The translations under genes were made by a program, and so were the position numbers. Under the pieces are notes generated by a model, which did no database searches, was not told the DNA's origin, and saw nothing but the letters and a program-made list of their open reading frames with translations. This document shows, piece after piece, positions 1 to 12,740 of a DNA stretch of 64,000 bases; positions within the stretch are counted from its first letter, which is position 1; the number at the start of each line of letters is the position of its first letter. The DNA is taken from positions 124,001 to 188,000 of the forward strand of contig JAQGBZ010000074.1 in the NCBI GenBank assembly GCA_034687125.1, read 5' to 3'. This DNA comes from Neelides folsomi (Eukaryota > Arthropoda > Collembola > Neelipleona > Neelidae).

Positions 1-960
1 GACACAGGGACTGAGAGTGAAATTTCATGAAACTAAAATATACAACCCAGAAAGTCCTTTCAAATCCATCACTCCTTCTTCCGCCCATCCACTCGCCTTC
101 TTTATCATTACCATTTATCGCTAGATCTCGTTCCTTCTCGATCAATTATTTTTCTTCTGCTCGCTCCCCTAATGAGCTGAAAAGCCTCTTAACATGGAAT
201 TGGAGTGGCAAATCTGACATGAGCTTCTGGGGTGGGAGAACAAGTCATTCTCACCATTTTTGTAAATAAGAAAAGAAACTAAACTGGAAGTTGGCTAGCT
301 CTCAGTAAGAACTTCATGTCAATTTTTTAATTTATGAAAGCACATGTAGAATTGATAAATAATATGACTCCACTTTGTAGACTTTGTACTGATAGGTATA
401 TTATCACTGTTGTAAATGGGAATGAATGTGAGAATTAATTAAGAAAGTTATTCTCAATTTCGATAAGTGTACTTTAAGTACTTATGTAAGTAGGTAGTAA
501 GGAATGAGAAGTCTATTACCTAGTCTAATTAACCAACGTTGTGCATGTTTTAGTTATTTGCGTCATCAAAGAATTTTCAGACTGCCGGTCGTATTTGCAA
601 AAATTTTTATTCTAAACAATTAAATTCGTAGAGCTAAATCATCCTTCTAAAATTCTAAATTAATTAACCTAGCTTCTGTTGTATTAAATATGTACTGCAC
701 TTGAATATTATGTATATAATGTATCTACATATGTCATTTTTCATGTAAAAATTCAGAACCTGGTTGAAATCTTTAATTATTGTTAGGTATGGAGATGGAC
801 ATTATGTAATTATATAGTATTTTAGTCATTCATGAATGAAATTACGATTCATTGTCAGTAAATTATAAAGTTTCAATGCAGCCACTTTTGTCACAATAAG
901 TACTATAGGATAAACCAATTACATAGTTAGCTCGTAAACAACTTACTTCGAATCGAAGGA
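1..960. other. non-coding, mostly AT-rich
   Basis: No open reading frame here looks like a real gene; the only one near the start (27-269) is short, serine-rich and without homology I recognise. The first 250 bases are moderately GC-rich, after which the sequence is AT-rich with words such as TATAGTATTTTAG near 815 that recur in other AT-rich linkers of the window. I see no RNA gene or mobile element. Confidence 0.6.
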
Positions 961-3900
961 AAAATAGAAAGAAACGCTTCAGACCTAAATATCCCCCGTT
1001 ATAAGAATAAAGTGAGAGGAATATTGAAAAGTAAATGGAGTTATCTCTTTGATCGATTTCCTAAATGGTATGTGATGTAGACAAAACCGAAGATTCATTG
1101 AGGGAGCGAAGACGCTTTGGAAAGTGGCGGTTTAGAATGTGGAGGCCGAAGATGTGAGCTGGATAGGAGACAGATAGGAGAAAGGGAATGCGGAGATGGG
1201 AGCCAAATATTTACACAGTCCATTTGAGTCTAAATTATCAGCGGCTCGTAGGTCCATTAGCGTTGGTGAATAAATAGATTCATCGGCCATGAAATAATAT
1301 CTAAATAGCAATTCTTCTTGAGCCCAGCCCCAAAGGTAGGATCTCTAATAGGAGAAGATGAGGAGTTTGAGGATGGACGAGATTAATCGGGATTCATGAG
1401 GGTGAGATTGGTCCACCCTTAATACGCAAAGAACTCCTCACTACATTTATAAGAGTCCATTAAAGGGCCCATCATCGTCTCTTCTCGAAGGGAGGGAGAT
1501 AGGGAGAGAACACATTACTCTCGCCACATTCTGATAATTAGCGAGATACGCGGAATCCATCAGAGGACCACTCACTCCCTAACTGATACCTTAGCCCAGT
1601 TTTGGGCCCTTAAAAGCCGTCGTTTTTACTCCATGCTAATGTCCTCCCTCTCGTCCGTATCAAGATCCTAGACGACGATTTATTCTCTTCGGCCGATGCC
1701 AAATGAAATGATCATGATGCATGGGGCTCTCCGGAATTAAACTATTATTTCCTATTCAAATGAGAGAAGAGTAAATAGGCCGGCTGAGAAGAGATATTTA
1801 TTCGTGACGTAGTTCCTAAACCTCTCACCCCCAAACACGTCAGGGTTCGATTAAAAGGAATTACAAACAACCTCCATTGGGTGACCTCGCCAAGGAGGGA
1901 GAAAACCGAGCGGCCTGAAGAGGTCAGAGGAGAAATGCAATTCCAATTAAGTACCGCCTGGAAATAATGAAGTGAGGGCAAAAGGAAATGTTCGGGGCAC
2001 GCAAGCCCAAGACTTTTCAAAACTTGAACAACCCTTTGATAGCAAGTAACTATACACAATCCATTTCCCTTTTATCATCTTTTTCAATCATATGACTTTT
2101 TCTCCATCCTCCTTATCCGCTCCCTTATCCTTAGGATGGGAGAGATACCCTTTGAGTGTGTTGGAGGCTCTGGCTCTCAATTCCTGGATCCTTTTCAAGA
2201 TTATGCTTGTGGATAAACATACGTCTCTCACTAAAAGCTCCCTTCCTCTCAAACCCAAAGGAATCGAATAATGAGGAAACAGATGGTTCTTCACATGAGA
2301 CATTCCATTACACTCTCATAAACCCATTTAAAAGGTGGTCTTCCTCGGAGTTAAACGGCCCTCGTTTAACTCGCAATTAAACGTGGCGGCGAGACACGCC
2401 AGCTTCATCTCAAACGTCAGGAAGCGATTTATCCCCTCGAACCTGACGGGAGATTCGCCGCGGTGTGTGGCGAAATGAATTGCCTCTGCCTGGCTATCTC
2501 GGATTGTATATTATTTAAGAACCATGTTCAGATTCGCTCTTCGGTCCCGAACAGAGGCTTGGATTGATTGCGGAATTAATCTCGCGGAAGGCTCAGGCTA
2601 ATATATTCTAAGCTCCAAAGGGCCCCTCCTATGCCACCTTCGTTTGAACACAAACTTGCTAGTCAATGAAAAGCTCATTTTCTCTTCGACATTAGGAGTG
2701 AGAGTTTAGGAGGGAGATAAAAAAGGCATAATATGTTGGTGTGTGTGTATCGTTTTTTGGGACAGGGAAGATGTAGTGAGTGCGAGTGTCGGAGAGATAA
2801 ATTGAATTGGAGAATGGAGAAGAGCCGAGAGCATTCCCTCGGCGGTGACGGGAACGGAGGAGGTCAGGAAGGCTGAGAGCTTATCGCTCCGATCGTCCTG
2901 ATAAGCCTCCAGATTCAGATTCAGCCTCCCTTCCCCATTCAGAGCTCCGAGAGGTTTGGACTTTAATCTTTCCCTCTTATATATCACTCCCTCCCATACG
3001 GTTCCCTACCACTCTCACGGATCTCTCGGCATTCTTCCGCTGCTCCGAATCTCGCCAAGTCACTTGGCCTATACGGTCCCATTTTAGTGATTTGATCTTA
3101 ATCTCGTTTGTCAATCATCTCCCACGAAACGAAGAGATGTGAGGGCTCAGCATGCGTGGAACGGACGAGTTCCCTTATTGGGGTCACTTCACCAAGGAAC
3201 TGGCTAAGTGGAGAGGAGACGACATGCGAAAACCTAGGTGGTTTATTAGCATTCAACACACCGGTTCGGGTAGATTTAGATAAGGGCTTATAATCGGGAA
3301 CGAGGGGAGCCAGAATTCTTAGTGCACATTAAAAGGAGTCTACCTCATTTTCATGGAATTCCGAGGGAGCGTTAGTTAATCATCAATTAGGTGGGGATGG
3401 GTTCTCTGGGACTAAGAGTCCTGATAGGAATCGAGCCCCATACGTCCCTTCTACCTCCGACCGACCTCTTCACCTTATCAACCAGCGTTTGGAAACGATA
3501 AAGAAATGGCCATTTGGTGGTAGTCTGGAAATTATCAGAATAGGAGATCGGCGCCTATTCGGCGAAATCCTCGGAGAAAGCTCCTTCCCCGTCACTCTCT
3601 CACTCTAGGCCGAAGGTGGAAGGAATCCAGTGGCATACGAGCCATTCTCGTTAGAAATGGCTGTTTGATCCACAATCTCGCTCCAAGTCAAAAGGGAAGC
3701 AACAGCAAGCAGAACACATTCATCATACTTCCACTACTTTTAACCAAATCCCCCTCACATGCCGGGCCTCCAACCATCAGATTTAAAAAACACGCCATTT
3801 AGATAAACATTTCATGTCCCGAGCCACAAATGCCTCAAATGGCGTTCCTTGAATAGCTACAGATGATTGCTCGCATTAATATCCAAAGGGTCCGAGGAGG

Positions 3901-6900
3901 GCGGGCGGGTGAAAGGTGGAGGAAAGCTCAGGAGCAAAGGAAGAAGACGCCCCATTATCCGCAAATACAGACTTGTTTGTCATCTGTCAAGAGAAGACAG
4001 GTTCGGAATCCATAGCTTCACGAACCGCTGGGTCTTGGAGGAAATTGCTTGTCTTTCTCCTCCAATTCGCGAATTTCTCTCTTTGGAAAGAGAGAGAAAG
4101 CCCATAAGCCTCTTCCCCTCCTCCTATGACAAACTGACATGTGTCAAGGAGATGGCAGAGGAACTTATTCCTCTTTAATGAACTTCCCGACCTCTCCCGC
4201 ATTCAAAGCAGATCCCACTCACAGTTTGTGATTCGGAAATGACGGATCCTGTAGCTCAGCCCTGTCACCTCCTGAGAGTTAGTTTGAGTTCGGCCGGGTT
4301 GTTCGGTGACAAGGCTAATTCCCCCCATCACTCTCATGCAAATGAACCCAATGAAGGGGCGTTAATGGTGAGAAGGAGCTAAATAAGGGACGAGGGAAAG
4401 ATCTCTTCCTCAGATGAGGTGTGAAATCGAGGGCGCATCTCACCTACTTTACGACAATCCCGTCTGCCGGACTCTCATTACCCTCCGAGGAGGAACAGGT
4501 GAGGTAATGAAGGCATTGAGAGAAATGGGCTGTTAGTGGGAATTACATGGAGAAGGCAGAGAGAACGGGCGGGGATGGAAGTACCATCTAATTCAGCTTA
4601 TCGCATTAGAGCCGTTGCATACATAATTATTTGACTAGCCGTCGTTATGAACAAGCTGTATATTGTATGCTCGGCTCTGGCTGATTTCGAGATAAACGTT
4701 CGCCTTCATCTCTCTTCTTCTCCAGCGAAACAGGTTTGGGGCGGCCGAGGACTTAAAAATCTCACCTGACGTGATGGGGAGGAAGATGAGGAGCTCTGTT
4801 TGGCCGATAATGGGGGATTCGTATAATAATACAAAGAGTCAAATAACTACAATGTGTGAGGGTGTGAAGGGGGGGGAAGTCGTGAGTGAGACCTGTGCTC
4901 CAATCCCTACCGATCCTCCTTCCTGATAATTTCTCCAGGATGCTGCGGCGACAAGGGCTGATTCGCCCATTCCTGGAAAGGATCTCATCAAAGGGTCGTT
5001 CCTGTCACCTCGGCCCAGACATCTTCAAGATCTCCTCGCCCGAGTTCCCAATAAGTCTCATCAGATAATGAGGTGGCCTTTGGGTCACCGGAGAGACAGC
5101 CTCCCTCCTCGTGGTCCCCCACCACAACTCCACCTCTTTTACGGCTCAGCAATAATAAAGATAGAGGAGAGACAAGAGATAATAAGTGAGTGATATGAGA
5201 GTTGAACAGTTGGACTTTTCGCCCATCGAATGAACTCCTCTTCCTGAGCCCTCCCTTTTGGACCCGTACACATGCAATACAGAGAGTTTTATTTTATTTT
5301 CTAGAGTCACTCCATCGGCGATAAGGAAAGGGAAAAAGTTGAAAAAACGGTAGACGCTTGTCAACTGATAATCCGGACTCCAGATATCATATCTTCAACT
5401 TTTAGTTCGTATCAGTCAACAGAGGATTGGGAATCTCTCAGTTAAACCCACAATATCGTCCATTTCCCAAAAACCTCAAACTTTTTGAACGTTGGGGATT
5501 GAGCAGGAGGATCTTATTGGGAGCAAATGGCGGTAATTCTGAGAAGATCCGCTTCCTATCACTCCTTCCACGCCAATAGCTTTTGTTTATGCGCATCCTG
5601 AGGAGAGCAAGAGATTACAATTTTTGCCCGATGAACATATAATATTACAAATAAATATAGTGAATTATAATATAGAAATACATACGTACATACGTAATAA
5701 TTCATGACTCATTTTCCTCATTGTACTCCCTTGCATGAGAGCGAATATGGAGGGGGATCCTTCCTGTTCTTATCTCAATCAACCGCTACGCAGATAATCC
5801 AACTATTCATATCATCAATATTTCCTCAACTATCGTCCGAGATCCTTCTAATGTCAACGTGGGTCATAATTCAAAATAATACTTTTCCTTTCCTTTGACA
5901 GACTGAGTGAGTGATAAGGATAAATGTTACTGGAAAGGGCCGGAACTGAAGACAAAATCAAATAGTCGCAATGCTACTACGATTATTTATTATGTATAGT
6001 TAAAAATGACCAAATGCCTTCTTTGAATTTTATTCTGAAGGTGAAGATTGGGCGCTGAAAGGTTGCTTTTTCTAATTAATGCTCCGGATCCCCATTCAGA
6101 AACATTGAATAAAGAAAAAGTCGACGATTAAAAGAGCTACGCTTGAGTGATGTTTCAATCGAAGAATCGTGCCTGGGCTTCTTGTCTTATTAGCGCATTA
6201 GTCATATGGTCTGTTTCCGTATATGCGATGTCTGATAGGGCTAATGGCATGTTGGAGCTTACAATAAAATTAAGGCACTTTTAATTCGATTGCTCAAATT
6301 ATCTCGGAAAATCGAGCAGGAATGAACCTCTTGTTCTCATCGAGCCAATGGGAAATTGCTCCAGATTGACAAATTTTGCATGACGAGAGCGAGGTCTTTG
6401 ATGTCCACCTCAAAGATCGGAGGGCGGATAGGAGCCGGGAGGTTTATGGGTACGCCAACAATTTCCCTCCACCTCAGCACGGCAGCCACTCAATAAATGA
6501 ACGCGAGCAGTTAATAGAGTACTTATACATACACTCCGAATGTAATGTATTAATGTACGGCTGGATGTGTACATGTTATAAAATGTGAGCTTTTTGGCTT
6601 CTAAACCCCTTCCCGGCTCCTTACGTGAGTGAGGAACGGTGAATTCTTATCGGGCCGTAGACTTAGGCGACTCTTTCAAGTAATTGTATGGGGAGCATAG
6701 GGTCCGGCTCAGCAAAGTCGGGGGGAAGTTGAGGGAAGGGTGGAAGCAGGGAATTTTCTCAATTTATGTTAGGGCCTTGCTTTGTATTGATAGCACACTC
6801 GATTGCGCTCAGATTTTTCATCCAAGACACTTTTTAGAGAGAAAACACTGGCAGAAAGCCTGCCATCCTCGTGATAAGAAACTTGATTTTTCTCCCTCAA

Positions 6901-8311
6901 ACATCATATAAAATATATTCAATCTGTTGGGCTAGATAAGTCTTTCAATAGAAAGTCGAATGTGGAGAAGATAGTGTCTCTCACGAGTCTTCAGCTGCCA
7001 ACAATTTATTACACTCGAGGAATTCTCTCCCTTCTCTGCCTTCATCACAACCTACGGAGGACGGAGATGATGATGATGCGGCTCGTGTATCATCGCCCCT
7101 CACCTCAAACACTACTCTCTTAATTTCCAATTAAAGGGGAGCCGATGAGGTGTTGGGTAGGTTGTAAGATCGCTTTAAACCACTCACCGTCCAAATGAAC
7201 GAGTTTCCCTACAAAGTGGCGACAAATGAGAATGGCCTCTTCATTCTCCCATTAGACTCGCTGAGATAATCGGAGGAAACTCGAGGAGAGTCATTGGTTC
7301 CGCGCGGGTCCACCGGCTTCTCCCCTCTCCACCTTCCCACCTTTAATGGCCCACAACTTTACGCAAGAAGGGAAAACAAAACACATTTTATGTCGGAAAG
7401 TGAAAATTACCATCTCTGGAGTCCACAGATTGGCATCAGCCCTTCCTATCCTCACAGTCGCAGACCAAGGGGAGGTCGAGACAAAAGTTTTCTGTTTATC
7501 ATATCAACTCTTTAGCTTTGGAACGCGGCTCAGGAATGCGACTCATTGTGAGATATCAGGTCTCAACAGATTACAATTATAATATTCAGCAATGATGATG
7601 GTTGGAATTTGTATGATTCATCTAAGTTCCGACCTACTCCTCACTTCCCATAAGATCCCAAGAAGTTGAAGAAAGTTGGAAAGATATGGAAGTATTTATG
7701 TATTACGGGGAATCTCTATAAATCCCTACTGACACCAACTTGCCATCTGATAAGGTGACTAAGGCTAAAAAAACATTGGGCCCGGGCATTAAAAATGATT
7801 CAAATGGCCACGTGGATGAATTAATTACGAGAACGTCGGAACTGAACCAGAGTTTATTTCCTAATAATTACGAACTCTATCCACACTAATCTCAAGGGTC
7901 TCAAGCTCCACTTATTAATGATCCTTGAAAACCTGGGTACATTAACACAACATGGAACTCCGGGTTTCTCCGCAGTGACCATAAACACTTTTCGAGCTTT
8001 AATTACTGCGATATACATTTACATAAAAGGGATTGAAGAGATAATCACGACATGGAATGGGAGAGTGATGGAAGAGTTATGAGTTGATAATGAGCTCGAG
8101 AGAAAAAAAGCAAGTTGGGAAAAGGAGGAGCAGAATAAGGAGGGTTCAAAGTCGCTCACTCTTCGGCCGCCATGGTCAAGTTAATCCTTAGCTCAGCTGA
8201 TGCTAATCTCAACTTCTTCATATAATACTATATGAACCCATCGGGCCGGAGGAGGTGATAGGAAGCCTGGTGGGAATAACAATTACGTCGTTCCAGGTAA
8301 ATATTTAATAA

Positions 8312-8325
8312 TATTGACGTCAATA
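8312..8325. promoter_or_regulatory. perfect palindrome with a full CRE core
   Basis: The 14-base perfect palindrome TATTGACGTCAATA contains the full CREB/ATF-type site TGACGTCA, which Maf and other bZIP proteins can also bind in extended form. It lies in the GC-richer desert, away from any gene. Function is inferred from the motif alone, and one such site could occur by chance. Confidence 0.3.
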
Positions 8326-11300
8326 ACTGGATGAGTAAGTTGAGGTAAAAAGATAACCCATCAATTTCTCGCACCTATCATTTCTCCATCTCTTTGTATT
8401 ATATAAGTAGGTGTAATCTTTTTTATTTTTTCCATTGTTTTCGAATTCGCAAGTGTGTAGGAGGAACAATGTACTCCTAATTGGGATGGGTGAAGCAGGT
8501 GCCTATTGGGTTCGCTGGCGAGAAACATTTCTTGCTCAGAGCCCGGAAACATTTCCCTCCACTGCCGGTAATCGGGCAGATTGTGTGTACATTGTGAACT
8601 CATATCCCAATTCCAATCCACGGTCTACGAAATACAAAAGTGACTTATCTGGCCATCATCTACGGAATTACAAGCTGAGAAGCCAACAGCTTCATCGAAA
8701 AGGAGTAAGCAGAGCCGCGTGTGCACTCAAGAGTCGCTAAACTCAAACCATTAAAGCTCTCTACGCACAGCAGGAGCTCAAGAGCTCCCCAACCAAACCT
8801 CGCAATAATCTCTAATACGTCTCGGGTAATAATGCTCCTTTTCTTCCACCGCAATCGGCAGTTAGTTGGAGTTAAATAAGTTCTCGAAATCACTTTAAAA
8901 TCGTCTGGTTGGAAATGAGAGCTCTTTTTAAATACGATATTCTTATGTTCATGGTACTGGTAAGTGTACCAAATAGTGTTTATGTTATAGTTAGTTTTAA
9001 GTGAGTTGGTGGACGATCGTAAATGAGGAAATAATTATTTGATTTGGCGATAATGATAGGCATCCCCTTTCACAGCAGTACTGTTAGGATCCGGGTATGC
9101 CTTCATAAGATAATGCAAAGATATGAAGGAGAATAAATAAAAAGAGAGGAAATTAATAGGTAATGGAATGAGTGGGTCCTTAATCTCTATACTTGGATGG
9201 ATGGGCTTATTTAGCAGAGGGCCATAAAGTTAATGGGGCCGCGTGGGGACTGTGTGGGCAGACTACTAAAACTAAATACGAGAACTGCCAAGAGCCGACC
9301 GCCGAAGCTCAGGCTAAGTCCTCCTCCCTCGCCCTTTTCATCAAGGGCTCCTATCCAGACACCATCAGCCATAACTCAGATAAATTACTGCCAATGACTC
9401 GGGCCACAATATAAACGATTATCTCGTAGATTCGATGAAACTCACGCTCGGAAACAGAACTCACATACGGCTCCTCTTCATCAAATCCTGCCCCCACCTC
9501 CATTATTCCTTCATTATTACTCCCCTATCATTTGCCCCTCCGTGAAAGCTGGAAAACATACACAGGACGACTCAATTCCCTTTTTCATCCTCCCATTTTA
9601 ATTTATGGGCCTTCGACCCAGAGTGGATTTATAATGGGAAATTATTAGTTTTCAACATGGGAGTCCATCAATATGAGACCGAGATGGGCCCGAATTACGA
9701 CTTGCACTCTTGCCCTCGCTCGACTGGTTGGATTATGGAAATGGGCGTAATGGATGACTTATGCTCTCACAGCTTATAATGAAGATGAGGGGGATTCGGA
9801 TAGCGTTCATGAATTTAGAAGAGCCGGTAGTCGTGGCAGAGCTTCATTCCGTATGTATCGAGCGAAGGAGTTGATGGATCGGGTTTCGTTGAGGGCATTT
9901 CATTTCCTCCGCCCTCCTCTCCCCGATAAGCCCGAAAAGACTCGACATCTTTCTTGAGGAGAATGGCCGGAGTGTTCATTGAATCTCAATGTGGTATCGA
10001 GGAGAAGTATGACGGCCCTTTCAAACCTCTTAATTCGGACTCGGATCAAAATCGGGTCTCAGAACCCCAGCCTCCATTTCCCTCCCACATTTGTCCCGTT
10101 CGTGTGGAATTAATCTAGAACAGATTTGGCGGGTGCTCTGGCAGGCAGATCCTCGCCCATCATTCAACTCCTTCTCCTTTCATTTCCGCCCTCCTTCGGA
10201 TCTTCCAAATAAATCGGTTTTAATTTCCCATTTGCTCACTCCTCCAACCACCATCTTCGCAAGGGATAGGATGAGCCCGCCGGAACTCTACCCCTCAACG
10301 TCTCTAATGATATTAGCCGGTGACAACGGGGGAGCGGAAGGAAGGAGCCGACGAAGGAGCCGGCTCTTCTCTCACGTCACCTCCCCTTTTAATTTACCCC
10401 ACGTCCACACTCCAAGTCTCATCCATTTGATTCCCATTGACAGTCGGCTGTCAGGGGAAGAGAAAGGCCCCTTTGACAGCTCCAGTCGAGCCAAAGAGAC
10501 ACTAATCTCCTCTATCTCGCCTCCCTCAAAGGGGTGAGAAAGCTCCTCCACACACACACGGAACTTTTTGAGCAAAGAAATTATCAGCGACCGACATCCA
10601 TTCTGGAGACGCTGGATGACTCTCCCCCTCCGCCCTTTATCCACAATTACGGAGTGAGGAGGAATAAATCTAGAGCCCCATCGTTCAAATCATTACTGTC
10701 ACTCATTTTCTCCCACTCAATGGGTAATATCAATGAGAGCATATCAATTACGACAGAACCTCGTTCCTTCTCCACCTCTCTCCTCTCGAATAATGAGGGG
10801 CGAAGGTCCGAATTAGGAAGTAAACTACAGCCTGCTCGCACGATATGTAAATAAACCAACGCCTAAGACCTTCCTCATCTCTTCCATCTCTCCTCCCGAG
10901 CCATCCCGAAACTCTACAATGGGGTAGACGTGGAGAGAACGGAGGGTGTATGGATATTATTATTATCAACAACCCCCATCATCACCAGCCCTCCAATCTA
11001 CATGCATATTTTAAATATGTACTACATACATATACATACATACATCCACACACATTGAAGGCCTAATCAGACAGAGTAATAGATTTTTCGCCCTGTGACT
11101 ATACTCATTATCCTGGCTAATAAATCAGCCATCGTTTTCTGCCGGCCCACGCTTCCCCTTATTACGATCCCAACGAGATGGTGAACTGAGGGGTAAATCC
11201 ACATACTCATGCTCAAAGACAATACTCCCATCTTTAGATCTTGTAAATATATCGAGTGTGAGCGAGATGGGCCATGGAGCCCCGAGGCGGAGGAATTAAT

Positions 11301-12647
11301 CGAAGGGTCACCTCGCAACCCTTCTCCTGATCCCAATCTCCCCGATTCCTCCCATAAACGTAATGTGATAATGAGGACTCACACAGCCATCGCTTGCAGA
11401 CACTCTCCTATATAAATAGGTGAGTGGCTGCCCTGCCCATCCAATAATGTCTCGCTCCCTCGAAGGGGCCAAAGATTCATCTCCTGCTCCCATCGATCAT
11501 AGGAGAGATGAGCTCGTACGGGGCAAATGGTAATAACGGCCATTATATGCCCATTGTTCTCCCTCTCACATTCCTTCGCACCCTTCGAGAGGTCTGACGA
11601 GATTGGAATCGGATTCTAATTCTCTTCTTAAGATATCGGGATGGGAAGAATGTTTCCGGTGAACCCTGGACCAATTTGTTCCCTGGGTCGAGAGAGAAAA
11701 GTCCAAGCTAACCAAATGAACCTAGAAGTATTTATGAAGGGGAGAAACTCCTATTTTCAATTCCTCCCTATCTCCACCATGAGATCATAATTCAAGAAAG
11801 GGGCAGGAGCACGATTCTCACTCGAGAACTAATCCAGGAATCTATATCTCTTCCGACCTATCTGATTCCATAACTTTCTTTTTGCTTCCTCATTAATGGG
11901 CCAAGTTAGCCATGGACAAAAATATATATACATAGTATCCTTATATGGATGGAGTATGAGTGATATGGGCTGGATTCCATTACGCCTTCCCCTTCGTTCC
12001 CCTCCTCTTCAATCAATTTCCTTTTACATCAGATAGGAAGCCAGGAGATAAACGGAGAAAAACTCTTGATGAGCGGGAAAAGGAGATCAATGTCGAAATT
12101 GAATGGGTAATTTACATTTGGGCCCCATAAGAACGATAAGGATCTTTCTCTCTTCAACACAGTAAGTGGAGGAGCATCAAGAGCAACACTGCAAACTCCT
12201 ATACGTAAAATCTCGACTTGGCCGACCCAGTAAATTATAATTCCCTATCTCTCCCAAATCACTTAGCAAGTGGGGAAAGGATAAAGAAGCCATAATTCCT
12301 ACCAATAATTCCTACCTTGGAAAGAGAAACATGGTAAATGATGAGGCCTCCTTCGTCTACCTTCCTCTTCAACTCATAACTCTACCTGTCACTCCGAGTA
12401 AACTAACAAATCATGAGCTCTTTCATATTCAAATCTCTCGGGGACCAACAAAACACTTCTCCCCTTTGATGGTCGTGATAAAACGGCATGGATTCTGCAA
12501 ATGTCCCATGTAGCATTAAATCTTTTCCTCGCAACCTCTCTAGCCCTATTATTACGACCAGTCGTTTATTGAGAAAACGTTGGCAAGATTGTGGAGCCCA
12601 ATTAAGAAGAGATTTTACTCGTGTAAAAGAGAAGTTTACAGGTGTTT

Positions 12648-12656
12648 TGACTCAGC
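12648..12656 (-). promoter_or_regulatory. Maf-recognition-like half site
   Basis: TGACTCAGC, reverse complement GCTGAGTCA, equals the core plus one flank of the T-MARE consensus TGCTGAGTCAGCA bound by Maf proteins. It lies about 17.5 kb upstream of the Maf gene in this window. This is a motif match only. Confidence 0.25.
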
Positions 12657-12740
12657 TCCCCTTCTCACATTTTCTCAAGAGATTATACGGGCCTCAAGTT
12701 CATGCAAACTGGGCGAGTGATCCTTGTCGGATAAATTAAC

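Larger units (their letters stand above)
961..12740. other. gene desert made of GC-richer complex blocks (putative regulatory landscape)
   Basis: Almost 12 kb without a convincing coding region. The sequence is clearly less AT-rich than the linkers on either side. It is rich in GAGA/CTCTC stretches, TTAAT/ATTAA words, GATAA and TAATTA-type motifs, and is interrupted by short AT-rich linkers (about 5640-5710 with ACATACGTACATACG; about 10990-11055 with a CATA repeat). All reading frames are short and shared between strands, without codon structure. No transposon ends were recognised. I infer non-coding, probably cis-regulatory DNA; this has not been tested by comparison with another species. 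Confidence 0.5.

Noticed and set aside
27-269. 80-codon frame at the window start
   Set aside because: Low complexity and serine-rich, with no recognisable domain; it stops in AT-rich DNA without gene signals.
10091-10537. 148-codon open frame in a GC-richer block, with overlapping frames on the other strand
   Set aside because: Composition is S/P/R-rich chance translation of CTC-rich DNA. There is no domain and no splice context, and equally long frames lie on the opposite strand.
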